64,000 nucleotides of DNA from Wurfbainia villosa. Lineage: Eukaryota > Streptophyta > Magnoliopsida > Zingiberales > Zingiberaceae. Below, piece after piece: positions 34,147 through 43,601 of this stretch. The DNA is taken from contig CM046007.1 of the NCBI GenBank assembly GCA_025175895.1, positions 28,849,913 through 28,913,912 on the forward strand. Reading direction: 5' to 3'. A program made the translations under genes and the position numbers. The notes under the pieces are model-generated. The model searched no databases. It was not told the DNA's origin and saw only the letters and a list, made by a program, of their open reading frames with translations. Position 1 is the first letter of the stretch. Every line of letters starts with the position of its first letter.

Positions 34147-35838
34147 ATGGAAGTCCAAGGGCAATTAGGATGGGACATCAACACACCGATCCCTTATTCA
34201 TTCTATGGACGAGAAGGCTTCAATTCTTGGAAGAGAAGGATTGAAGATTTTTTGATGATGAAGGACCTTGAGGAGTGGTCCATATTAATGGAAGGATTTA
34301 GCTATCCAATAGGACCAAAGGGAGGATTCCTCAAGAAGAAGAGATGGAGTGAGGATCAACTCCAAGCCTTCGAGAAAAACACCAAGGTAATAAAGTTTTT
34401 GGTTGATTTAATACCTAACAATATCTTGTGTATGTTAGATAATTATATAGATGCTAAGGAGCTTTGGAGCCAAGTGACAAAGCTCCATGAAGAGCTTCCC
34501 TCAACTCAAGAAGAAAAGGAAAAGGAGGAAGAGAGCTCATCCTCACAAGCAAGTGAGGATTCGGAAGTTAATAGGGAGTCAACCTCCGAATTGGTAGAAG
34601 AAGTGGAAGAAGTAGAAAAAGCATCCACCTCTAGGATTGAGGGGGAGGAAGTTAGACCATTCACTTCGGAGCAAGAGCAAAGTCAAGAAGAAGCTTCTAC
34701 TTCTGGTCAAGAAGAAGAGCAAGTTCAAGCTTCCACCACCGAACTAGGTAACTCAAGCAATTTGGTTTTAAATAAAAAATATATAATTTGCTTTGAGTGT
34801 AGGGAAAGTGGGCATTACAAGAGAAAATGCCCAAAGAGAGTAAGAAAAGCTCCACCGGCGCCAAAGATCAAGGATGTCGGTTCCCCAAATATCAAGAGCA
34901 AGGAGCATATCATATGCTTCAAGTGCAACTCAAAGGGGCATTATCGGAGTCAATGCCCTAGGGGGAGGAAGAAGGGGCAAGAAGGAGCATCACATGTAGG
35001 GGGAGCTAAGGCTAACCCTAAGGTATATTTTAGTAATGCTCTGTCTAATTCTTATAGTCAAAAGCATGCTAGGAATAATTTCAATAGTCTTGCTATTTAT
35101 CATAAAGAGCATGCTAGAAGTAAGGAATTTTGCTTAGGAGCCAAGAGGATAAATTTTTCAAGAAAGGAGAAATTTGGGACTAATGTCCCTAGAAAAACTC
35201 TTCCTAAGGAAAGCATTAGGAAAATAGAAAACCACTTAGGCATTAACCCTAAGAAGGGTAGGCATATGCCTAGAGAAAATGGTAATGCCCAAAAACTTAA
35301 TCAAAACTCTAAAATTGGGCAATTAGAATTAGAGAACCAAGCTTTGAGGTCAAGGCTTGAAAAACTTGAAAAGACCCTAAGTAAGATACAAAATCAATTT
35401 AAAGGGTCTAATGGTCAAAGTCAAAGGTCCAAAAGTCAAAGTCAACACCTAGGACCTAAGAGTCAAAAGTCAACTAAGGGCAAGCAAGGTTTGGGTCACA
35501 AACCTAAGCCCAAGGTGACTTACCATAGTGTTCCATTAGATTATGGAACACTAACTAGGTCTAGGAAGACCAAGGTCAATAGGGAGGTTATCCCTGGAGT
35601 TGACCAAAGGGTGTGCCTAGTGGCTAGGGTTTCTAGGAAACCTAGGGTGACCACTAAGAAGGTTGCAAGGGGAGTTACCCCTAGAGTCAACCTAGGTAAG
35701 ACTCAAATGACCAAGGCTAACAAGCCTAGGAGGGTCATTAGGAAGGTATCTAGGGAGGTTATCCCTAAGGAATACCTAATTAACCCTAGGAGCTCAAATC
35801 GGTTTTGGGTTCCTAAGAGCGTGATTGATTCACGCTAG
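34147..35838 (+). CDS. gag: Intact gag of E14 (563 aa)
   Basis: The start is the ATG at 34147 (MEVQGQLGWD), which aligns with the E12 gag start; the GTG at 34141 is not used. The N-terminal part (YSFYGREGFNSWKRRIEDFL, about residues 20-40) resembles the capsid-like domain of copia gags. An acidic Ser/Glu-rich stretch follows (about 120-200). Two CCHC knuckles are at Cys215-Cys228 (CFECRESGHYKRKC) and Cys257-Cys270 (CFKCNSKGHYRSQC), then a coiled coil at about 390-420 (QLELENQALRSRLEKLEK), and a very basic tail ending SSNRFWVPKSVIDSR. The WVPK ending resembles the gag end just before protease in pol-bearing elements, but no pol follows. It probably assembles particles or binds its RNA, using enzymes from another element. 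There are no internal stops, unlike all other gags here. Confidence 0.93.
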   Translation: MEVQGQLGWDINTPIPYSFYGREGFNSWKRRIEDFLMMKDLEEWSILMEGFSYPIGPKGGFLKKKRWSEDQLQAFEKNTKVIKFLVDLIPNNILCMLDNYIDAKELWSQVTKLHEELPSTQEEKEKEEESSSSQASEDSEVNRESTSELVEEVEEVEKASTSRIEGEEVRPFTSEQEQSQEEASTSGQEEEQVQASTTELGNSSNLVLNKKYIICFECRESGHYKRKCPKRVRKAPPAPKIKDVGSPNIKSKEHIICFKCNSKGHYRSQCPRGRKKGQEGASHVGGAKANPKVYFSNALSNSYSQKHARNNFNSLAIYHKEHARSKEFCLGAKRINFSRKEKFGTNVPRKTLPKESIRKIENHLGINPKKGRHMPRENGNAQKLNQNSKIGQLELENQALRSRLEKLEKTLSKIQNQFKGSNGQSQRSKSQSQHLGPKSQKSTKGKQGLGHKPKPKVTYHSVPLDYGTLTRSRKTKVNREVIPGVDQRVCLVARVSRKPRVTTKKVARGVTPRVNLGKTQMTKANKPRRVIRKVSREVIPKEYLINPRSSNRFWVPKSVIDSR

Positions 35839-37708
35839 GTGGGTTTAGGATGTGCCAACCTTGAGTGGATGGATAGTTAACTCAACCATGATAAAGGTGG
35901 CATTTTAGGTTATTTTCAAGGTTATGGATACCTTGGAAATAGGGTTGAATTATAATCCTAAAAGATTTTAGGATGTGCCAATATTAGTTATGAAGTTTGA
36001 TAAAATGATCAAATTGGCACAATTAGGGTTTAGAGTGTTAGTGTGCCATTTTGGGTTTTTGGCACACTAGGGAGATTAATGATAATATGGCAAAATATAT
36101 CTAACTATATCAAATGGCAATTAATATTAAAATTTAGGTATTACTATACCTATATATTTTATATGTCATGCTTTGTTTGCCATATAACATGTCATGACAT
36201 CATGTTTATTTCAATCATTTTATATGTCATGTTCATGTTTAAGATTAAGGTCTCAAATGTCATGAGTTTTTAGTTTATATCGTATATCATGACATCATGA
36301 TCATTGGCCATGTTTTAATTTTTGCTATCATTATGCCATGATCATTTCATGCATTAATGTGATTAAAATTGAATTAAGGACTATGGCATGACTTGGAGTC
36401 CCATTTATAAGGGAATCAAGTAGGGTTGCCTAGAAAAATGCATGAAACCCTAGTTTTAAATGAACCAAAACCTACATCTCACATCCAATTGACATGTATG
36501 TGTATTTATACACCTTAGATACATGTGAGATGCTAGGATATGAGTTAAGTTCAAGGTGCATAGTTTTTGCATCTAGATGAACTAAAACTCATCTAATTTC
36601 AAATGTGGATCATTGGGAGAGCATGTGTACAAGTCGTGTACATAGAGCCCAAGGAATATGATCCAACATAAGGTTTTGAAAATATTTTAAAATCATTTTG
36701 AAAAACCTTGGTGAAGTCTATCTTTTGATAGCAATCACCATTGATAGAGTTGATACAAAATAGGGCCAAAACATTGAAAATTTCAATGGTTTTGAGTTTT
36801 GTATCCAACTCACTATTTTATGGGTAAAATAATTTTAAAATATTTTTCACCCATTGTATGTGTCATAAGTATTATACGTATGAAGTTTCACGATTTTTCG
36901 AATTATGTATAATTATTTATGAATTTTCAAAATTCATTTCTGATAGTTGAAAATTGAGATTTTCAGTTATCAGTCGACTGCCCTATGTGGCAGTCGACTG
37001 ATGTGAGTGGCAGTCGACTGATTACTATCAGGAGTCGACTGCCAGGTCTGATTTCGGGTTAACAAGGTTTGTTTAGCCCGTGTTCAGCTATGGAAAAGGT
37101 TCCTAATCACTCCTAACCCTAGGATATGCTTTGGGAAGCATTATAAAGGGTGAAAATCCATTGGATATGGATTAGGAGGTGTGTTAGGTCAAAGTATCAA
37201 ATTTAGGGTGAGTGAAAGTTCTATGTTGAACTTAGAACCTTAATTTTGATGGTTTAGAGTTCCTATTGGCTTAGGGGCTTCCCAAGGACATTGTTGGTGC
37301 AATGGTCAAGGGGGAGCAAGCCTTTAGGGGGAGGTATTTTTTTCTCCTTGAAGAGGAGAAATTATTGGGAGAGTATCATCAATTGGGAAAATTGATGGGT
37401 TTTTGATACCCAATTTGGAAATTGGGAGAGAGTATAGGATTGTCTCTCTTGAGTGATATGTGAATTATCACTAGGAAGATGGTAGGCATCCTAGGTATTT
37501 ATCTTTGGATCAAGGGGGAGATTGTAAGATCTCATTGGGATATGAGACATTGACCTCCTTGGAGAGAAAACCTTTTTGATGTTAGTCAAAAAGGGGGAGA
37601 ATGTTTGGGGGAGAACATTTGGAGAGTATTTACCAATTTGGGATAATTGGTAAGGGATTTGAGTTAGTGGTCTAACTCAGATGATTTGTTTGGTTTTTGT
37701 CAAACATC
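35839..37708 (+). other. Non-coding 3' region of E14
   Basis: 1.87 kb without a gene. It contains repeats of GTGCCA/TGGCACA words (35850-36070), ATGTCATG repeats (36165-36345), the perfect stem CATCTCACAT (36475-36484)/ATGTGAGATG (36523-36532), CAGTCGACTG at 36971, 36991 and 37011, an internal TTGTTGGTGCA at about 37291, and several GGGGGAG tracts before the PPT. Confidence 0.8.
36475..36532 (+). other. Conserved stem CATCTCACAT...ATGTGAGATG (E14)
   Basis: A perfect 10-bp inverted repeat with a 38-nt loop. The same arms occur at comparable places in E3, E5, E7, E12, E13 (twice), E15 (twice) and E16. Confidence 0.85.
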
Positions 37709-37722
37709 AAAAAGGGGGAGAT
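37709..37722 (+). promoter_or_regulatory. E14 polypurine tract
   Basis: AAAAAGGGGGAGAT directly before the 3' LTR. Confidence 0.9.
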
Positions 37723-39304
37723 TGTTGGTGCAATCGGCCCAGGTCACGATTGACCAGACTCGAGTTTGACTCGAGTGATGTTTTGATGTTTGACAAAGGG
37801 ATTTGACAAAGTGACTTGGCATTGATGTTTGACATTAATGTCGGTTAATATGTTGGGGAGATTGTTGGAGCAATCGACCCGGGTCATGTTTGACCGGACT
37901 CGAGTTTGACTCGAGGAAGACCTTGATGGTTGACTGGGGTTGACCATGTGATTATGGGAAAGTACAAGCATGGGTCTTGGCATTTGGTAAAGTCCAAGTC
38001 TTGAGTACTTGGCATGAAAAGTCCAAGTGGGACACTTGGCGCATGGAAAGTCCAAGTCATGGGTACTTGGCATTTGGGAAAGTCCAAGTCTTGAGTACTT
38101 GGCATGAGAAGTCCAAGCATGGGTCTTGGCAAATGAGAAGTCCAAGCATGGGTCTTGGCAAATGGAAAGTCCAAGCATGGGTCTTGGCATGGAAAGTCCA
38201 ACATGGGTTGGCAAGGGAAAGTCCAAGCTTGAGTCTTGGCATTTGGGAAGTCCAAGGGGATTGATATTGGCAGCGTAAAGTCCAAGCGGAGTCTTGGCGG
38301 CATAAGTCCAATGTGCCTTGGCGGTGTAGACACCGTTAGCATGACATAGCCGAGGGAAGCACCTGGAGGCTAGCGCGATGGATGAACAAGTCATGGATGA
38401 CTTGGAGGGATCCGAGAGGCGTGAGGCTGATGGAGGTGGCTAGAAGGCTTAGGTCTAGGCTAAGGGTGGTCTAGCAAGTATGGGGGCACCATACTTAGGT
38501 TAAAACCTCATCTTTGAGGTTGGCAGTCGACTGGCATTATGGCCGGTTCGACTGTCGTGAGTCGACTTGAGTTCAGCGGTTTAGGCTGGCTGCTACTCTG
38601 GCGATGGGCTCATTGGAAGCCGATCGGCCCGAGTGTCTCGACCGACGATCGGCCAAGGCGCGATCATTGCTAGTTTAATCGCGACCGCAGAATGCTCCGT
38701 GGCCGTCGGTCGACTACGTGGCGATCCGTTGTCTCACGATAACAAATGGCATCACCAATCGGTGACTTATGGCGATCGGATCGATAGGCGGAAATCCAGC
38801 CCGACGCAGGTTATAAAGGCAGCTCGGAAGGAGGGTTTTTGCAGCGATTTTCTTGGGCGAAATTGAAGAGGAAAGTTGGTGCTTTCCAGTTCTTCAAAGC
38901 TAGTTCAAGGCAATCAAAGTTCAAGCAATCTAAAGGCAATTGTAAAGTAGTTTTCTTTACTTGCATTGTATTTTATTATTGTATTTGTATCTTATTGTTG
39001 TAAGATTACTTGTAAGGGGTTTCTCCACCTCGGATTGACTTGTCGAAGGAGTTATTATTGATTAGTGATTGTTTGGCATCGCTGAGTTGTTAGAGCTCGT
39101 CCAGGTAGAGTAGGAACCGGTTGGTTCGAACCCGCGTTATATCTCTTGTGTTGTGATTGTTGTATTGTGTCCATTTATTGTGCTTTTATTATTATATATA
39201 TTCCCATTGCCTTAGCGAAATTGTAGACCACGATCCGCGATGAATTCCATCGACGTACGGTCAACGCTATTCACCCCCCCTCTAGCGCCGTCAAATCTCC
39301 AACA
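37723..39304 (+). repeat. E14 3' LTR
   Basis: 1582 bp, same ends as the 5' LTR. TTATAAAGG near 38811 is the likely TATA box. A CAGTCGACTG is at 38526. The block 38535-38780 differs strongly from the 5' LTR. Confidence 0.93.
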
Positions 39305-39719
39305 GAGTCGTCGTCTCGTGTTCCTGCATTTTTAGATTATATAACTTATTGAACAAGAGATCGCACTTACATACCTTGGCTTCATCGGTCCCTTCGTGTA
39401 GCTCCACTAATTTTGTCCAAAGATCCTTTATGCTGATGAAGGGGCTGACGCGGTTAAGCTCCTCCTTGGACAAGCCGCATTGGAGGATTTGAGTCGCCTT
39501 AGTGTCAGCTTCGACTTGTATTTTTGTAGCATTGGTTCATTGGTCATAATCCAAAGATTCACCCACTTCGTTAGTCGGAAGTGTGAATCTTGTTTGGATT
39601 ATGATCCACATCTCGATTTGGGTCTTAAGAAAGCACTCCATCCGACCCTTCCAATAACGGAAGTCATCTCCATTGTAAAACGGAAGTCGGACGGTGCTAA
39701 AACTCTCGAGATGAGTCAT
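39305..39719 (-). pseudogene. gag: gag of E13, N-terminal part
   Basis: ATG at 39719 (MTHLESFSTVRLPFYNGDDF) starts the gag; the capsid-like FRYWKGRMECFLKTQ follows. A TGA at 39537-39539 stands where E7 has TGG (FNKWTNAT). The frame resumes (MSKEELNRVSPFISIKDLWTKLVELHEG) and is cut by E14 at the gagtc TSD within QEHETTTQLH. It is preceded by a 200-nt leader and the PBS. Confidence 0.9.
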
Positions 39720-39924
39720 TGATACAAAAAACAAGAGAATGAAGCAAAAAAAACCTAACAATAACACAAACGATCGAAATGTTCCAAGACTCGCGTCTTG
39801 GATTAGTACTGCGGGAGAAAAAAACTAAACGAATGAAAGAAAGAAAAAATTCGAAATAAACAGAAATAAAAAAAAAATCTATAAAAAGCTAGATTAGTGG
39901 TTTTACCAAATCTTAGCACCCCCG
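39720..39924 (-). other. E13 leader with hairpin
   Basis: Non-coding leader between PBS and gag. It holds the perfect 7-bp stem CCAAGAC (39784-39790)-TCGC-GTCTTGG (39795-39801), with the adjoining ACTAATCC word as in E7. Confidence 0.75.
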
Positions 39925-39936
39925 GCTCTGATACCA
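39925..39936 (-). promoter_or_regulatory. E13 primer-binding site
   Basis: TGGTATCAGAGC on the - strand, two bases from the 5' LTR end. The overlapping hairpin is weak here (AGC...GCT). Confidence 0.9.
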
Positions 39937-39938
39937 AT

Positions 39939-41034
39939 TGTTGGATCGAGCGGATCGCTAGAGGGGGGGTTGAATAGCGATAGAAACTTTTTCGTTCGAA
40001 TTCGTTTCAAGACAAAAGTGAACGCAACAGAAGATAAATGCAAAATAAATGAGACAATAGAGTTTTTACTTGGTTCGTAGCATTCGTCTACTACTCCACG
40101 GCCTTAGTGGTCCTTAACCATGCACGGAGGGCAAAACACTAACGAACTCCTCCTCGTTAGAGGTAGGAGTTAATCGAATACAAAAAACCACAAAAGCTTG
40201 AGGTAGAGGGACATTCCCTCTCTCCTCGTTACGATAAAAAGCTCCGAAACAATAATATGAAAGAGACAAGATAAATTAAACTTATACCGACGAATAAGAA
40301 ATGAAAACTCAAGCTTAGATCGTCAGAGTAGTAGCACTTCATTGTCGGAGAGTCGCAGCGTTTGCGGAGGCTTTAGAGAACTTAGAATTGATGAGAAAAC
40401 CCTAGGAGAGGCCCTCCTTTTATAACCTTTGAGTCCCTTCTCGAGAGGATCTTCAACCAATCAGATTTGAGCACCAATCCCCTTGAAACAAGGTGATAAG
40501 GCTTGACTCCTCGAAGATGATCCTTGACCATCAATCGACTGATGGCCATCATCAGTCGAGTGTTGATCGCGGGCAGTTGACTGATGGATGACAGTCGAGT
40601 GCTCCAAGCTGGCAGTCGACTAATGCTAGCTGAAATCAAAAGTTAGCTTAACAAAAATATTATTTCGACGGTCGCCAACCGTCCGATCTCGACCTAGACC
40701 ATCCATGGGATGTCTTTGGTCGGATTTAAGCTTAAGACCATCCCCGTAAGGAGGATACAACCTCACTTACGCTCACACACACGTGAGCTTACCTCGATAC
40801 TTACTTTGTAGCTCTTGCTTCCGGCCTTCCACTCGATTCCTTCGGCTCCCCCGAAGTCACTCGAGTGTCGCCCGACAATCGCGGCTTTCTCCGGGTGTCA
40901 CTAGCCTTTAGCTCCAGCTTTAACAATTTTTTGCACACTCGATCTAGCTCGTGAGATAACAATATGAGATTAACTTTGTATCGTTTTCTATAATCAAAAC
41001 TTTAGGTTCGACTTAGGTGCCTACTGTACCAACA
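39939..41034 (-). repeat. E13 5' LTR
   Basis: 1096 bp; - strand start TGTTGGTACAGTAGGCACC, end GCTCGATCCAACA. TATAAAAG at 40417-40424. The palindromes are partly decayed (CATCAATCGACTGATGG near 40530). Confidence 0.93.
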
Positions 41035-41039
41035 CCATC

Positions 41040-41800
41040 CATGATTTTAGATAAGTTTGAGTTCATCTAGATGCAAAAACTATGCACCTTGAACTTAACT
41101 CATATCCTAGCATCTCACATGTATCTAGAGTGTATCAATACACATACATGTTAATGTAATGTGAGATGTGAGATTTGTTCATCCTAAACTAGGGTTTCAT
41201 GTATTTTTCTAAGGCAACACTATTTGATTCCCTTATACATGGGACTTCAAGTTATGCCAATTGTTCTTAACTCAATTTTTATAAATGCATGAATGATTAT
41301 GACATTAATGATGATATAAATAAGCATGTGCTCATAATTATGATGTCATGGCATAAAATAGAATCTAAGCATTAATGACATTTAACCTTAATCCTAAGCA
41401 TGATCATGACATTTTAAATGATTAAAATAAAACATGATGTCATGACATGTTATATGACAAATCAAGCATGGAAAATAAAATGTAAAGGTATAATAATACC
41501 TAAATTTTGATATTGGTTGCCATTTGTCATTATTAAATCCATTTTTCCATATTATTAGTTTATCTCCCAAGTGTGCCAAAAATCCAAAATGGCACACTAA
41601 GACCTCTAAATCTAAGTTGTGTCAATTTGATCAAATTTTCATAGTTCCATAAATTATATTGGCACATCCTAAAATCTTTTAGGATTATAATCAAAACACA
41701 TTTCCAAAGTACCCATGACCTTGAAAATGACCTAAGGTGTCAACTTTACCATGGTTAGGTTAACTACCCATCCATTTAAAGTTGGCACACCTAAACCCAT
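41040..41800 (-). other. 3' non-coding region of E12, proximal part
   Basis: No gene. It matches 35839-36590 of E14, including the CATCTCACAT (41111-41120)/ATGTGAGATG (41159-41168) stem and ATGTCATG-rich sequence. Confidence 0.75.
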
Positions 41801-43534
41801 TTAGCGTGAATCGATCACACTCCTAGGAATCCAATACCTATTGGAGCTCCTTGGGTTTACTTGGAATTCACTAGGGATAACTTCCCTAGATACCCTCCTA
41901 ATGAACCTCCTAGGCTTAGAAGCCTTGGTCATTTTGGTCTTGCCTTGGTCAACTCTAGAGGTAACTCCCCCTTTGACCTTCTTAATGGCTTCCCTAGGTT
42001 TCCTTGAAACCCTAGCTACTAGGCACATACCTTGGTTACCCTTAGGGATGACTTCCCTAGTAACTTTGGTTTTTCTAGACCTAGTTTGAGTTCCATAATC
42101 AAATGAAACACTATGATAGGTCTCCTTGGGCTTAAGTTTGTGACCCAAATCTTTCTTGCCCTTTGATGGTTCTTGTTTCTTAGGCCTTTGACTTTGACTC
42201 CTAGACCTAGATTTTTGATCACTTGACCCTTGAAATTGATTTTTCATTTTCTTAAGGGTCTTCTCTAATTTCTCAAGCCTTGACCTCAAGGCTTGGTTTT
42301 CTAGCTCTAATTGTCCAATTTTTGCTTTTTCATCTATTCTTTGGACATTGTTTTTCCTAGGCATATGCCTAGTCCATTTAGGATTAAAACCTAGGTGGTT
42401 CTCTATCTTTCTAATACTTTCGTTAGGTAAAATATTTTTAGGGACATTAGTCCCAAATTTCTTCTTATCCCTAAGGTTGACATTCTTAGCACCTAAGCAA
42501 TACTCCCTATTTCTAGCATGCTCTTTATGATAAAATACAAGATTGCTAAAATTATTTCTAGCATGCTTTTGCCTATTAATTAAGGAAGGAGCAAAATTAG
42601 AAGTTACCTTAGGGTTTGCCTTAAAGGCTCCCCCTACATGTGATGCTCTTCCTTCATGAGTCTTCTTCCCTCCCTTTGGGCATTGACTCCTATAGTGGCT
42701 CCGTTGTTGGCACTTGAAACACACCACGTGCTCCTTGCTCTTCCTAATTGGGGTTCCGACTTCATTTGACTTCTTTTGACTTTTAGGCACCGGTGGAGTC
42801 TTCTTAACTCTTTTTGGACACTTACTCATATAGTGCCCTTGCTCCCTACACTCAAAGCATATAATATGAATTTTATTATTTATTGAAATGCTTGAGTTAC
42901 CTTCCTTGGTAGGGGAGTCCTGAGCTTCCTCTTCCTCTCGACCAGAGGTGGATGGTTCTTCTTGAGGTTGCTCCGGTGTAGATGATCTAATATCCTCCCC
43001 CTCAATCCTAGAGGTGGAGGCTTCTTCAACCTTTTCTTCCTCTTCCGATCTGGATCCGAATGTTGATTCTCTATCAACTTCCGAATCCTCACTTGCTTGT
43101 GAGGATGATGTGCTTGCTTCTTTGGTCTCCTCCGATTGAGCCGATGAGCATTCCTCTTCTCCCCCTTCTTCTTGGGCTGGTGATGGACTTTCATGATATC
43201 TTGCCAATTCTCTCCAAAGCTCCTTGGCATCCTTGTATTCACCTAAGCTACACAATATATCGTTAGGAATCAAATCAACCAAGAATTTTATTACCTTCTT
43301 GTTTATCTCGAATTCTTGGATTTGTTCCCCGGTCCACTGCTTCATTTTGAGGAAACCTCCCTTTGGCCCTCTAGGATACTTGAATCCTTCCATCAATGCA
43401 GATCATTCTTCAAAGTCCCTCATCATAATAAAATCTTCAATCCGTTCCCTCTATTGCCTAAACCCTTCTTGTCCATAGAAGGTATATGGGACCGATGTAT
43501 TGATGTCCCATCCTAATTGTTCTTGATAATCCAT
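41801..43534 (-). pseudogene. gag: gag of E12 with two nonsense codons
   Basis: It aligns over its length with the intact E14 gag. ATG at 43534 (MDYQEQLGWDINTSVPY). Two Trp codons are replaced by stops: TAG at 43451-43453 (E14: NSWKRR) and TGA at 43403-43405 (E14: EEWSIL). From there an open frame of about 530 codons runs to the shared end NRYWIPRSVIDSR, with knuckles CFECREQGHYMSKC and CFKCQQRSHYRSQC, an acidic Ser/Glu stretch, the coiled coil QLELENQALRSRLEKLEK and a basic tail. Both stops are G-to-A changes. Confidence 0.93.
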
Positions 43535-43576
43535 CTTCCCTCTAGTGTCTTTTGCTCCCGAGTGTTAGTCCGTTGA

Positions 43577-43599
43577 AGAGCGGCCTCGCTCTGATACCA
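43577..43599 (-). promoter_or_regulatory. E12 primer-binding site with hairpin
   Basis: TGGTATCAGAGC (43588-43599, -). It overlaps a perfect 6-bp stem AGAGCG/CGCTCT with loop AGGC (43577-43592). Confidence 0.9.
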
Positions 43600-43601
43600 A
43601 T

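Larger units (their letters stand above)
32521..39304 (+). mobile_element. E14: complete gag-only retrotransposon with intact gag
   Basis: 6784 bp: 5' LTR 32521-34073, PBS 34076-34087, one uninterrupted 563-codon gag, 1.87 kb non-coding, PPT 37709-37722 and 3' LTR 37723-39304. TSD gagtc at 32516-32520 and 39305-39309 is perfect. No trace of protease, integrase, RT or RNase H is present. This fits the TR-GAG/LARD type of non-autonomous element. It is the innermost and probably youngest insertion of the nest. Confidence 0.95.
25636..41034 (-). mobile_element. E13: full-length Ty1/copia retrotransposon, interrupted by E14
   Basis: Two LTRs (25636-26750 and 39939-41034), PBS, gag, a non-coding gag-pol spacer, and a pol with protease, integrase, RT and RNase H in copia order, plus PPT. 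TSD ccatc at 25631-25635 and 41035-41039 is perfect. Without E14 and its TSD copy it is about 8.6 kb. Length, PBS and long LTR would fit a SIRE- or Tork-like lineage, but I cannot assign it without a tree. It carries several nonsense codons and is no longer autonomous. Confidence 0.95.

Noticed and set aside
37744..38394. A 216-codon open frame on the - strand, with similar ones at 44549-45025, 32466-33179 and 24060-24455
   Set aside because: They read through the AAGTCCAAG/CTTGGCA minisatellite of the LTRs; the peptide is a periodic repeat, no known domain is present, and the LTR is non-coding in the sense direction.
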